Positions 1 through 7,008 of a DNA stretch of 13,676 nucleotides are shown here, one piece after another. The stretch lies in the NCBI GenBank assembly GCA_023263045.1, contig JALQXU010000013.1:1-13676 (forward strand), written 5' to 3'. The translations under genes and the position numbers were made by a program. Numbering within the stretch: the first letter of the stretch is position 1; every line of letters begins with the position of its first letter. This DNA is from Pontimonas sp. (GTDB taxonomy: Bacteria; Actinomycetota; Actinomycetes; Actinomycetales; Microbacteriaceae). The notes below the pieces were generated by a model that saw only the letters and a program-made list of their open reading frames with translations, did not search any database and was not told where the DNA came from.

Positions 1-63
1 CGCCTCGGTCCCGATGCGGCAGCTCCTCATCGCTCGACCTATCGCAAACTCACCAGCGATTAG
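1..63 (+). CDS. ettA: C-terminal end of probable EttA (ABC-F translational throttle ATPase), partial
   Basis: An open frame enters from the left edge and stops at TAG 61-63. The 20 residues end in the pattern RLGPDAAAPHR...YRKLTSD. As I remember them, actinobacterial EttA proteins end in a very similar basic tail (…RLGPDA..PHR..YRKLTRD). EttA is an ABC-F ATPase that binds the ribosomal E site and gates elongation according to the ATP/ADP ratio. Only the extreme C-terminus is present, so no ATPase motif can be checked. The other two plus frames also end within about 70 bases but give no recognisable tail. The gene converges on tesB with about 60 bp between the stops, where I see no clear terminator hairpin. 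The assignment depends on recalled family sequence and is moderately secure. Confidence 0.6.
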   Translation, partial: RLGPDAAAPHRSTYRKLTSD

Positions 64-125
64 CTAGGTAGTCGGTCTATATGTTTGCTCGAGTTGAGTG
101 ACTATCCCTTGCCTCTGGGTCTTCC

Positions 126-1019
126 CTACTGAGGGACCCGAATCATCCCTTCCTGGGCTACTGACGCAACGAGCGTTCCATCCTGAGAGAAGATTCGTCC
201 GAGGGAAAGCCCGCGTCCTCCCCTCGCGGAGGGAGACTCTTGAGAGTAGAGGAACCATTCATCGGCGCGGTGGAAACGATGCCACCACATGGCGTGGTCG
301 AGACTTGCCATTTTTAGACCGGGCGTTCCCCAGCTGACGCCGTGTGCCCGCATGACGGGCTCGAGAATGCTGAAGTCACTCGCATACGCGAGTGCGGCCC
401 TGTGGAGGTTGGGGTCATCGGGGAGCGGTTCGAGCGCTTTCATCCAGACAGCCTGGTGTGGCACCGTCTCGCCCTCGACACGCGCATAGACCGACGAGGG
501 GTGGTGTCGAAGATCGAAAGCCCGAGTCTTCGCCCAAATGTCTGCAGCCGGATGATTGATTCCGTGGAGCACTTCAGCCGCACTGGGTAGCGACTCTGGG
601 TCGGGCATCCCTTCGGGCATGGTGGCTTGATGATCGAGACCGGGGTCTTCGTCTTGGAAGGAGGCGATCATCGAGAAAATCGGCTGGCCTTTTTGATACG
701 CCTGAACTCGCCGGGTGGAAAACGATCGACCGTCGTGGATTCGGTCTACCGAGAAGGTGATTTCCTCTTCGATATCTCCGGGGCGCAAGAAATAGCCGTG
801 AAGGGAATGAATAATCCTGTCCTCGGCGATGGTGTGCATCGCCCCGAGGGCAGCCTGTGCCATCACTTGACCCCCGAAAACGCGTCCGTGCGGTTGCCAT
901 TGGCTGGGTGCCGTGAAGATGTCTTCACGGGTTCGAGCTGACGTGCTCGAGAGCGTGAGAGCTCGCAACATACTCTCGACAGGGGGAAGGTTCGGGGTAG
1001 CTCCAGGAGAAGGTGTCAT
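126..1019 (-). CDS. tesB: Acyl-CoA thioesterase II (TesB family, double hotdog)
   Basis: This 297-residue protein should hydrolyse medium- and long-chain acyl-CoA to free fatty acid and CoA in the cytoplasm. It shows the two hotdog halves of TesB. The N-terminal half has the RVFGGQVMAQA helix (about 46-56) and HSLHGYFLRPG (71-81). The C-terminal half has YASDF (212-216, with Asp215 matching the catalytic Asp204 of E. coli), SLDHAMWWHR (239-248) and AQEG (Gln289, matching Gln278). E. coli has Thr228 where this protein has Ser239, a conservative change. The length is close to the family norm (about 286). I chose ATG 1019 because TAAACT lies 7 nt upstream, as expected for a leaderless mRNA, and there is no Shine-Dalgarno sequence. 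ATG 971 (281 aa) is an alternative. The longest frame would start inside the divergent gene and is unlikely. Confidence 0.92.
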   Translation of the reverse strand: MTPSPGATPNLPPVESMLRALTLSSTSARTREDIFTAPSQWQPHGRVFGGQVMAQAALGAMHTIAEDRIIHSLHGYFLRPGDIEEEITFSVDRIHDGRSFSTRRVQAYQKGQPIFSMIASFQDEDPGLDHQATMPEGMPDPESLPSAAEVLHGINHPAADIWAKTRAFDLRHHPSSVYARVEGETVPHQAVWMKALEPLPDDPNLHRAALAYASDFSILEPVMRAHGVSWGTPGLKMASLDHAMWWHRFHRADEWFLYSQESPSARGGRGLSLGRIFSQDGTLVASVAQEGMIRVPQ

Positions 1020-1025
1020 CGGTTG

Positions 1026-1032
1026 TAGTTTA
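1026..1032. promoter_or_regulatory. Overlapping divergent -10 elements for tesB and the unknown gene
   Basis: On plus, TAGTTT (1026-1031) fits TANNNT and lies 10 nt before ATG 1042. On minus, TAAACT (1032-1027) also fits TANNNT and lies 7 nt before ATG 1019. The two elements overlap by five bases. I see no good -35 box for either direction, and any -35 would fall inside the opposite gene. The spacing suggests leaderless or nearly leaderless transcripts, which are common in actinobacteria. This is inferred from the pattern only. Confidence 0.4.
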
Positions 1033-1041
1033 GAGAACACC

Positions 1042-1710
1042 ATGGGACATTCCTTTACGCTCACTCCCGACGCCGCCAGAGCAGACCTCATCACCTTCCT
1101 GGAGCGTGCCGCGCGAGTGAATAACGGCTCGGCTCGCCTCGTTGCCTCAGGCGGGCACCTTCAGGTCTATGTGGGAATCCTTTTTCCTCGTGGTCTCCTC
1201 GACAAGACTCCCACTGTCCTAGGTTTGCGAGTATTCGCTATGGAAGAATCCTCGGACTTTGACGTCGTGGTTCCCATCGACGCACTTGTCGCTCGAGCTC
1301 GATCTGCCATCGAGCGAGAAGAATTGACTCTAGGAACCCCAGCCGAGGTTGCATCACTGGCATGGGCTGCAATCACCCCTCCCCGGGAGGGTTGGCGTCG
1401 TCGGCTCGGGGTCTCGAGTTCGGTGTTGGCCACTGCCGCCGCTGAAGGAATCGCCCAGGTGGCCGAAGCTGTTCCTGACTCCATCGGGGAGTCAGTCCTG
1501 CAGAAAGTTCGCGCTGACGTGTGGGGGGCTGCAATCTCACACAACAAGAAGATTCCCGCTGGAGCTGCCTTTGCTGCCGATGCCTTGGGCTTCCTGGGGG
1601 AGAAGAACCTTCAGGTCCACACCCTCGACAACTGGCTCCGGCTTTCAGGCAAGGCAGGCTATGTCCTCGTCAAATTCCCGGGCGGTCACGACTTTGGTGA
1701 GGACGACTAG
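1042..1710 (+). CDS. Conserved-looking hypothetical protein, 222 aa, function unknown
   Basis: I do not recognise a named family. The frame is convincing: it fills the gap between tesB and the globin exactly and ends in a shared CTAG stop. The N-terminal half (about 1-100) looks like a mixed alpha/beta domain with hydrophobic strands (HLQVYVGILFPRG, TVLGLRVFAM, DVVVPIDALVARA). The C-terminal half (about 115-222) is mostly helical and begins with a basic GWRRRLGV stretch. It ends in an acidic tail (GGHDFGEDD). There is no signal peptide, no transmembrane segment, no cysteine cluster and no catalytic signature. ATG 1042 is chosen because upstream codons overlap the start of tesB. An AGAG 6 nt upstream is a weak ribosome site. 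It sits divergent to tesB and convergent to the globin; neither neighbour gives a reliable clue to its job. Confidence 0.85.
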   Translation: MGHSFTLTPDAARADLITFLERAARVNNGSARLVASGGHLQVYVGILFPRGLLDKTPTVLGLRVFAMEESSDFDVVVPIDALVARARSAIEREELTLGTPAEVASLAWAAITPPREGWRRRLGVSSSVLATAAAEGIAQVAEAVPDSIGESVLQKVRADVWGAAISHNKKIPAGAAFAADALGFLGEKNLQVHTLDNWLRLSGKAGYVLVKFPGGHDFGEDD

Positions 1711-2096
1711 TCCTCGAACGTATTGACCATCGAGAGCGCTGCTCGCTCAAAGTATTCCCACATTTCCCCGTCGTCCATGGGTGAAAGCTCGAGGGTGTCG
1801 AGCGCTCGTCTCATGTGGGACAGCCAACGCTCTCGGGCGTCGGGGTTTACTTTGAATGGTGCGTGACGCATCCGCAGTCGAGGGTGTCCGCGTTGTTCTG
1901 AATAGGTGTGGGGGCCGCCGAAATACTGTTGCAAGAAGCTCGAGAGTCTCCAGATTGCTCCTTCGAGATCGTCCTCGGGATACATCGGGAGGAGCACATC
2001 GTCGGTACGAATTCCCTCATAGAACGCACGGACGAGTCGGTCGAAACTCTCTGAACCACCAATACGGTCATACAGCGTGACGGGGGTATCGGGCAT
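1707..2096 (-). CDS. glbO: Group II truncated haemoglobin (trHbO type)
   Basis: A 129-residue haem protein of the 2-on-2 globin fold. It lines up with M. tuberculosis trHbO as I remember it, with a constant offset of three residues. The matches are Tyr26 (B10), Tyr39 (CD1, in YPEDDL), Ala47 (E7), the block GGPHTYSEQRGHPRLRMRH, proximal His78 (F8) and Trp91 (G8). All the residues that shape the distal pocket in that family are therefore kept. Proposed roles for trHbO are oxygen binding, peroxide chemistry and reactive nitrogen handling; the role here is inferred. The start lies 4 nt after the mscS stop codon, so translation is probably coupled to mscS. A GAGG in the end of mscS, about 16 nt upstream, is a poor ribosome site. 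The stop overlaps the stop of the convergent unknown gene. Confidence 0.96.
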   Translation of the reverse strand: MPDTPVTLYDRIGGSESFDRLVRAFYEGIRTDDVLLPMYPEDDLEGAIWRLSSFLQQYFGGPHTYSEQRGHPRLRMRHAPFKVNPDARERWLSHMRRALDTLELSPMDDGEMWEYFERAALSMVNTFED

Positions 2097-2100
2097 CGAG

Positions 2101-3066
2101 CTAGGAGTTGTCCTCAGTGAGCTCAGGCTCGCTCGTGGCGGAGTGTCGACGCGAGGACCCGCGCGCTCCCTCGAACGTGTCGACCACCATGCGATTGAGG
2201 GCAGGGATATCGACCTGACGCTTGTCGAGCGCATCCTTGAGCGCTCGGTACAGGGCTCGCTCGGCAGCCCACTGCTCGCCGGCGCGCACTTTGACCACGA
2301 GTCGGAGGGTGACAGCTTCGGCACTGAGCGACTGAACACCCCACACTTCGGGATCCTCCATGATTTTTCTCCGCCACTCGGGGCTGTGGGCAAATTCCTT
2401 CGCCGATTCCAAGAGCAAGTTCTGGATGTCATCAATATTCGAGTTGTAGGGAACCGGAAGGTCGAGAATGACTCGTGACCAGTCCTGAGTCTTGTTGCCC
2501 ACTCGGAGAATCTCGCCGTTGCGGACGAACCACAGGGTTCCCGAGACGTCTCGAATCTCGGTGATGCGAATTCCTACGCGCTCGACGACTCCTTCGGCAA
2601 TCCCCAGGTCAACGACATCGCCTACTCCGAGCTGGTCTTCAAACACCATGAAAAGACCGTTGAGCACATCTTTGATGATTGACTGCGCTCCAAAACCCAA
2701 GGCTGCACCCAAGATTCCCGCACTCGCTACCAGCGCTGTCACGGAGAAACCGAGTTCCGTGAGAATGAGAATGACCACCACGGTGACAATGACCCAGGTG
2801 GCAGTGTTGTTGAGAACAGACCCGAGTGTTCTCGTGCGTTGAACAGAGCGCATCGCGGAGAGAGGACTCGCCGTGAGTTCCCTCGTATCGTCCACTTTGT
2901 GGGCGCGCTTGACGCCTCGAACCACCTGGGTGACGATGCGTCTGATCACCACTCGCAAGAGCAGGCTGACGAGTATGCCGGCGATGACAAGTCCAACAAT
3001 ACGAACGGCAGGCCCGTAGCCACCGAGTGCTTCGGTGAAGGAGTCCCAGAGGTCCGCTACATTCAT
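2101..3066 (-). CDS. MscS-family mechanosensitive ion channel
   Basis: A 321-residue membrane protein that should open under membrane tension and release solutes during hypo-osmotic shock. It has three hydrophobic helices: about 20-40, about 86-106, and a pore-lining TM3 from about 108. TM3 carries the Gly/Ala-rich GILGAALGFGAQSIIKD pattern typical of MscS and is followed by FEDQLGVGDVV, the start of the beta domain. A soluble C-terminal alpha/beta region (about 165-285) and a charged tail follow. The length is near that of small MscS channels (E. coli MscS is 286 aa). It starts 22 bp after the pepN stop and ends 4 bp before the globin start, so all three probably share a transcript. There is no clear Shine-Dalgarno sequence before ATG 3066. 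Confidence 0.93.
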   Translation of the reverse strand: MNVADLWDSFTEALGGYGPAVRIVGLVIAGILVSLLLRVVIRRIVTQVVRGVKRAHKVDDTRELTASPLSAMRSVQRTRTLGSVLNNTATWVIVTVVVILILTELGFSVTALVASAGILGAALGFGAQSIIKDVLNGLFMVFEDQLGVGDVVDLGIAEGVVERVGIRITEIRDVSGTLWFVRNGEILRVGNKTQDWSRVILDLPVPYNSNIDDIQNLLLESAKEFAHSPEWRRKIMEDPEVWGVQSLSAEAVTLRLVVKVRAGEQWAAERALYRALKDALDKRQVDIPALNRMVVDTFEGARGSSRRHSATSEPELTEDNS

Positions 3067-3088
3067 ACGCTCATGCTAGGGCGTGACT

Positions 3089-5650
3089 CTATGAGTTCTG
3101 GTGTGCTCTATCGAGCGCTTGGACGCGCAGGGCTCGCTCGACACCGGCAACATTTTCCTCGACGATTCTTCGAAGCGCTGGAATAGAGGAGTGTGACTCC
3201 AACCACGCATTCGACTTCGCCACCAATTCCTCAGAGACGAGAGAGCCAGGGTAGAGCCCCTCTGCGAGGTATTCGGCGATCTTGTAGGTCCTTGAGTTCC
3301 ACATCGGCTCGAGCATCAAAAAGTACTCATCGACGAGCGGTTCAAGTGCACTCTGATCGTTGACGAGGTCATAGCCCAGTGTCAGCGAGCGCACGATCGC
3401 GTTGGGTGTTGCGTCGGAGGACACCAATTGGTCGAACACCGCCTTCTTATCCTCCGTACGGGGCAACATGGACCGGGCTCTCGCCGCTGCCTGTTGACCA
3501 TTGGAGGTGTTGTCCGCCGCGAGAGCGGTATCGATATCGCTCGAACTCGCCTGCCCACAGAGCGCAAGACCCGCGAGAAGCTCCCACGATAAGTCGGTGT
3601 CCATGGTGAGCCCATCAAGAGCGGTGTTTCCGTCACGCAGAGATTTGAGAATCTCCGCGTGTTCACGTGAGGACGCCAGCCCTGCGAACGCTTTGACGAG
3701 TTGGAATTGAGCGTCACTTCCTGCTGCTGCAGTTTTCGCGAGGTCCCAGACCCTCGTCCCGACGTCTTCCAGCTCTGCACTGCGCCGCTCCGGTGTGACG
3801 TAGTTTCTGGCAACCAAAGCCAGTTGGCCAAGCGCAGTTCTAATCGTTGTGCTTTCGGTTTCGTGCGCGATGTTGCCCAGTACTAATTCGATGAAGTCGG
3901 CGGGGGGTGTTTCCGCGTCTCGGGTGGAGTCCCACAGGCTTCCCCAGATGAGGGCTCGCGCAAGCGGGCTTGCCACCTGGGAAAGATTTTCGACCGCTGT
4001 CTGTCGAGAGTGCTCATCCAGTCGAATCTTCGCGTAAGCGAGGTCGTCGTCGTTGATGAGAATGAGAGCGGGTCGAGTCTGACCGATAGCGTCTGTGACG
4101 GGGGAGAGCTCACCGTCGATATCGAGCTCGGTTCGCCACACCCTCTGGAGCACCCCATCCTCACCGGGATTGTAGAAACCTACTGCGAGTCTGTGGGGCC
4201 GAAGGGTCGGCCAATCTTCCGGAGCGGTTTGACGAATCTGGAAGTCGGTAATGACGCCCGCGCTATCGGTTGACACTTCGGGATAGAGCGTGTTGACACC
4301 CGCAGTTTCGAGCCACAGTTCGCTCCAGGGACGCAGCGCTCGACCACTGGTGTCCTCCAGTTCTGTGAGGAGATCAGCGAGCGTGGCGTTACCCCATTGG
4401 TGTTTCATGAAATAGTTGTGGACCCCGCGGAAGAAGGCATCTTCGCCCACCCACGCGACGAGTTGCTTGAGGACCGAGCCCCCTTTGGCGTAGGTGATGC
4501 CATCAAAGTTGACCTGGACGTCTTCAATGTCTCGGATGTTGGCCACGATCGGGTGGGTTGAGGGAAGCTGATCCTGTCGATAAGCCCAGGACTTTTCCAT
4601 GGCCTGGAACGTTGTCCACGCCTCAGTCCATTCGGTGGCTTCCGCGGTGGCAATGGTCGAGGCCCATTCCGCGAAGGACTCGTTGAGCCAGAGGTCGTTC
4701 CACCATCGCATTGTGACGAGGTCCCCAAACCACATGTGGGCGAGCTCGTGGAGGATGGTCACGACGCGCCGCTCTCGCACTGCGTCGGACACCTGGGAGC
4801 GGAACACATAGGTTTCCGTGAATGTCACGGCTCCGGCGTTTTCCATGGCTCCCGCATTGAACTCGGGAACAAAGAGCTGGTCGTACTTCTCGAAGGGGTA
4901 GGCGACCCCAAAACGAGATTCGAAATACTCGAAGCCTTTTCGGGTGATGTCGATGATGTAGTCGGTGTCGAGGAACTGCGACAGGGACTTCCGCGAGAAC
5001 ACTCCGAGGGGGATGGTTTTCCCGCTCGAGCTCGTCAGTTCGTCTCGAACGACGTCATACGGGCCAGCAATCAGTGCCGTGATGTAGGAGGAGATCCGAG
5101 GTGTAGGAGTGAACGACCAGGTTGCACCACCCTCGACGGTGGTGGGGGTGGGGGTTGGTTGATTACTGACGACTTCCCAATGGGCGGGAGCGTGAATGGT
5201 GAAACTAAAGGTTGCTTTGAGGTCGGGTTGTTCGAAAACGGGAAAGACTCGACGGGAGTCGGGCACTTCGAATTGCGTGTAGAGGTAGATCTCGTTATCG
5301 ACCGGGTCTACAAAACGGTGAAGCCCTTCCCCTGAATTCGTGTAGGCAAAATCGGCTTCAACCTCGAGGGTGTTATCTGCTTTCAAGGAGGGAAGCTCGA
5401 TGCGGGAGTCTGCGAAGACGTCGGACGGGTCGAGTTCTTTGCCGTTCAGGGTGACGCGGTGCACGGTATGCGCGATGGCATCGATAAAGCTTGATTGTCC
5501 GGCTTCTGCGAGAAATGTCACCGTTGCTGTTGTCCGAAAGGTAGGAGAGGTGGCCACGTCTCTTAGGTCGATCTCTATGGAGTAGGCCTTGACCGTGATG
5601 TGCTGCGACCGAGTCAGAGCCTCTACTTTGGTGAGATTTTCGCCGGGCAC
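3089..5650 (-). CDS. pepN: Aminopeptidase N (M1 zinc metallopeptidase)
   Basis: An 853-residue cytoplasmic aminopeptidase that removes N-terminal residues from peptides. The M1 signatures are complete. The exopeptidase motif GAMEN is at 267-271. The zinc site HELAH is at 301-305 with the third ligand Glu324 in NESFAEW, which gives the usual HEXXH-x18-E spacing. A Tyr follows in GITYAKGGSVLKQL, where the transition-state tyrosine is expected. The C-terminal 400 residues form the helical ERAP1-like domain. The N-terminus (ENLT...EALTRSQHITV) resembles that of mycobacterial PepN. The start is GTG 5650, supported by AAGGAG five nt upstream. It heads the pepN-mscS-globin cluster. A TAGGCT at 5722-5717 on minus could be its -10 but has no good -35. 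I see no frameshift or missing key residue. Confidence 0.97.
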   Translation of the reverse strand: MPGENLTKVEALTRSQHITVKAYSIEIDLRDVATSPTFRTTATVTFLAEAGQSSFIDAIAHTVHRVTLNGKELDPSDVFADSRIELPSLKADNTLEVEADFAYTNSGEGLHRFVDPVDNEIYLYTQFEVPDSRRVFPVFEQPDLKATFSFTIHAPAHWEVVSNQPTPTPTTVEGGATWSFTPTPRISSYITALIAGPYDVVRDELTSSSGKTIPLGVFSRKSLSQFLDTDYIIDITRKGFEYFESRFGVAYPFEKYDQLFVPEFNAGAMENAGAVTFTETYVFRSQVSDAVRERRVVTILHELAHMWFGDLVTMRWWNDLWLNESFAEWASTIATAEATEWTEAWTTFQAMEKSWAYRQDQLPSTHPIVANIRDIEDVQVNFDGITYAKGGSVLKQLVAWVGEDAFFRGVHNYFMKHQWGNATLADLLTELEDTSGRALRPWSELWLETAGVNTLYPEVSTDSAGVITDFQIRQTAPEDWPTLRPHRLAVGFYNPGEDGVLQRVWRTELDIDGELSPVTDAIGQTRPALILINDDDLAYAKIRLDEHSRQTAVENLSQVASPLARALIWGSLWDSTRDAETPPADFIELVLGNIAHETESTTIRTALGQLALVARNYVTPERRSAELEDVGTRVWDLAKTAAAGSDAQFQLVKAFAGLASSREHAEILKSLRDGNTALDGLTMDTDLSWELLAGLALCGQASSSDIDTALAADNTSNGQQAAARARSMLPRTEDKKAVFDQLVSSDATPNAIVRSLTLGYDLVNDQSALEPLVDEYFLMLEPMWNSRTYKIAEYLAEGLYPGSLVSEELVAKSNAWLESHSSIPALRRIVEENVAGVERALRVQALDRAHQNS

Positions 5651-5730
5651 ACCTTCTCCTTCACGCTCACGAGAGCGGAGAGAGCCTCCGCCAACTATTC
5701 AGGGGACCAGAAAACAAGCCTACGACCTCA

Positions 5731-5750
5731 CCCGAGTCGCCCAGACCGGG
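5731..5750 (-). terminator. Possible hairpin just downstream of the DivIVA-domain gene
   Basis: In the 102 bp between the DivIVA-domain gene and pepN, the forward bases CCCG-A-GTC / GAC-CGGG form a 7-bp stem with one bulged A and a 5-nt loop. It lies directly after the divIVA-like stop codon. No T-run follows at once on minus; the nearest (TTGTTTT) is about 10 nt further. It could be a weak terminator or an mRNA 3' end structure. The rest of the gap holds the pepN ribosome site and a second GC-rich hairpin (5675-5691). Confidence 0.25.
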
Positions 5751-5752
5751 GA

Positions 5753-6892
5753 CTACTTTTGCTCGGCGTCGCTCTCGATCGTCACAGGCACGGCTTCCGG
5801 AACGGCCTGCTCAGCACCCGGGTCACCGGTCAACAGTTTCGATTCTGCGGTCAGTTTGGGAGGTTGGATGTTCGTAATCTCCATGTCCACCTCGGTGGCC
5901 GCTTGGCGCATGCGCTGGAGATAGTCGTTGAGGTACTGCTGCTGGCGACGAATGTCGGTGAGCTGGCTCTCGGTGTCGGAGAGCATCATCTTCACGAGTT
6001 CTTCGGTATCGCGTGCGATGGAGCGGGAGCGCTGAACGGTCTCCGAGATCAGACGCTCGGCGTAGCTACGAGCTTCCTTCGTGAGTTCATCAGCTCGACG
6101 CTGAGCGGTCTCCAACACCTGGTCGGCTTCTTGCCCCAGGTCCTGAGCTCGCTTCGCCGCGTTTTGAACGTGGTCATCGGCTTGCTGGTAAGCCTTTTGT
6201 GCGTAGTTGTCCGCTTCTTCGTGAATGGCAGCTCGTGCGCGTTCTGCCTCATCAATCTGTTGGCGGATGCTTGCGTCTGTCGCGACGGCGCGCTCCTGGG
6301 CAGCGTGTAAAAGCTCTGATGCTTCGCGTTTGACCTGCTCGACCTGACGGGAAGCTTCCGCCTTGATTTCAGAAACCTGCTTTTCGGCCTGGCTGACCAT
6401 GGTGGCCGCTGCGCGTTCGGCTCGGGTACGAGTGTTGGTCGCTTTGGCGATTTCGTCCGCTGCCTGCTGGCGCAGTTGAGCGGCCTCTCGCTCGCTGTCG
6501 AGCCGCAAATCTTCGGCTTGGCGCTGCGCGTCCGAGAGAATTTTGCGGGATTCCTTGGCCGCGGTTTCGCGAACTCGGGTGGCTTCGCTCCTGGCGTTGC
6601 CCAGCACTTCGGTTGCTTCAGCGGCCGCTTCCTCGGTGATCTTCCGAGATTGCTCTTCGGCTAGACGCAGGGTTTCTTCGAAGGCGGAACCTAATTCGGC
6701 AAAACTGGGCTTCGCCCGAGAAGCGCGCTCATTGGCGTCTTGAACATCGCGGGTCAGGCGCTGGATGGTTCGGGCATTCTCTGCGCGCTCGTTTTCGAGA
6801 CGATCCAGGCGCTCGGAAAGCTCGCGGACGAAGCGCTCGACATCATCGGTGTCGTATCCGCGAACAGCGCGACGGAAATCAGGAATGCTCAC
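5753..6892 (-). CDS. DivIVA-domain coiled-coil protein, probable polarity/cell-envelope scaffold
   Basis: A 379-residue protein. Residues 1 to about 40 form a DivIVA-like N-terminal segment (IPDFRRAVRGYDTDDVERFVREL) that begins a coiled coil, as in membrane-curvature-sensing DivIVA/Wag31. Residues about 45-330 are an almost unbroken Ala/Glu/Arg/Gln-rich heptad region. The last 45 residues are proline-rich and acidic and probably disordered. It is longer than typical Wag31 (about 260 aa) and closer in style to the accessory cytoskeletal coiled-coil proteins of actinobacteria; which one it matches in function is unclear. I place the start at GTG 6892, because AAGGAG (6905-6900) precedes it with 7-nt spacing. 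The longer TTG 6922 frame would start inside the probable -10 box. It diverges from rpiB and lies upstream of pepN. Confidence 0.9.
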   Translation of the reverse strand: MSIPDFRRAVRGYDTDDVERFVRELSERLDRLENERAENARTIQRLTRDVQDANERASRAKPSFAELGSAFEETLRLAEEQSRKITEEAAAEATEVLGNARSEATRVRETAAKESRKILSDAQRQAEDLRLDSEREAAQLRQQAADEIAKATNTRTRAERAAATMVSQAEKQVSEIKAEASRQVEQVKREASELLHAAQERAVATDASIRQQIDEAERARAAIHEEADNYAQKAYQQADDHVQNAAKRAQDLGQEADQVLETAQRRADELTKEARSYAERLISETVQRSRSIARDTEELVKMMLSDTESQLTDIRRQQQYLNDYLQRMRQAATEVDMEITNIQPPKLTAESKLLTGDPGAEQAVPEAVPVTIESDAEQK

Positions 6893-6899
6893 AACACGG

Positions 6900-6905
6900 C
6901 TCCTT
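6900..6905 (-). promoter_or_regulatory. Shine-Dalgarno that sets the DivIVA-domain gene start
   Basis: Minus-strand AAGGAG, 7 nt before GTG 6892. It is one of the two best ribosome sites in the window. It supports the GTG start over the upstream TTG (6922) and over GTG 6910, which sits only 3 nt after GGGGAGG. Confidence 0.7.
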
Positions 6906-6921
6906 GCCACTGACCTCCCCA

Positions 6922-6927
6922 AGGATA
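6922..6927 (-). promoter_or_regulatory. Probable -10 element of the DivIVA-domain gene
   Basis: Minus-strand TATCCT fits TANNNT. A start of transcription about 7 nt further on would leave a leader of about 22 nt that carries the AAGGAG site. No clear -35 is visible, so this is tentative. Confidence 0.4.
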
Positions 6928-6996
6928 GGGGAAAATGCGCTGCTACGCATTGCCCAGAATTGAATCGGTATCGATTTGCGACCTTGGCGCGATTTA

Positions 6997-7002
6997 TAGA
7001 CT
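6997..7002 (+). promoter_or_regulatory. -10 element of the rpiB operon, probably leaderless
   Basis: TAGACT (within TTTATAGACT) lies exactly 6 nt before ATG 7009. That spacing puts the transcription start on or next to the A of ATG, and no ribosome site fits at normal spacing. The same TAGACTGAG nonamer precedes the CopC-domain gene. A TTGCGA at 6976-6981 is a poor -35 at 15 bp. Confidence 0.5.
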
Positions 7003-7008
7003 GAGGTC

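Noticed and set aside
64..125. Terminator between ettA and tesB
   Set aside because: GTAGTC and GACTA could pair, but only as 5 bp across a loop of more than 20 nt with no T-run.
4736..5335. 199-aa plus ORF opposite pepN
   Set aside because: Antisense shadow of the M1 catalytic region; no start signal or family.
5675..5691. GCGGAG/CTCCGC hairpin upstream of pepN as terminator
   Set aside because: No T-run on either strand; probably just GC-rich leader structure.
5600..6310. 236-aa plus ORF opposite the DivIVA-domain gene
   Set aside because: Shadow of a GC-rich Ala/Glu-rich coiled-coil gene; no ribosome site, no recognisable domain, and it crosses into pepN.
6893..6922. TTG 6922 as start of the DivIVA-domain gene
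   Set aside because: No ribosome site before it, and it lies in a probable -10 box; GTG 6892 has AAGGAG at 7 nt.
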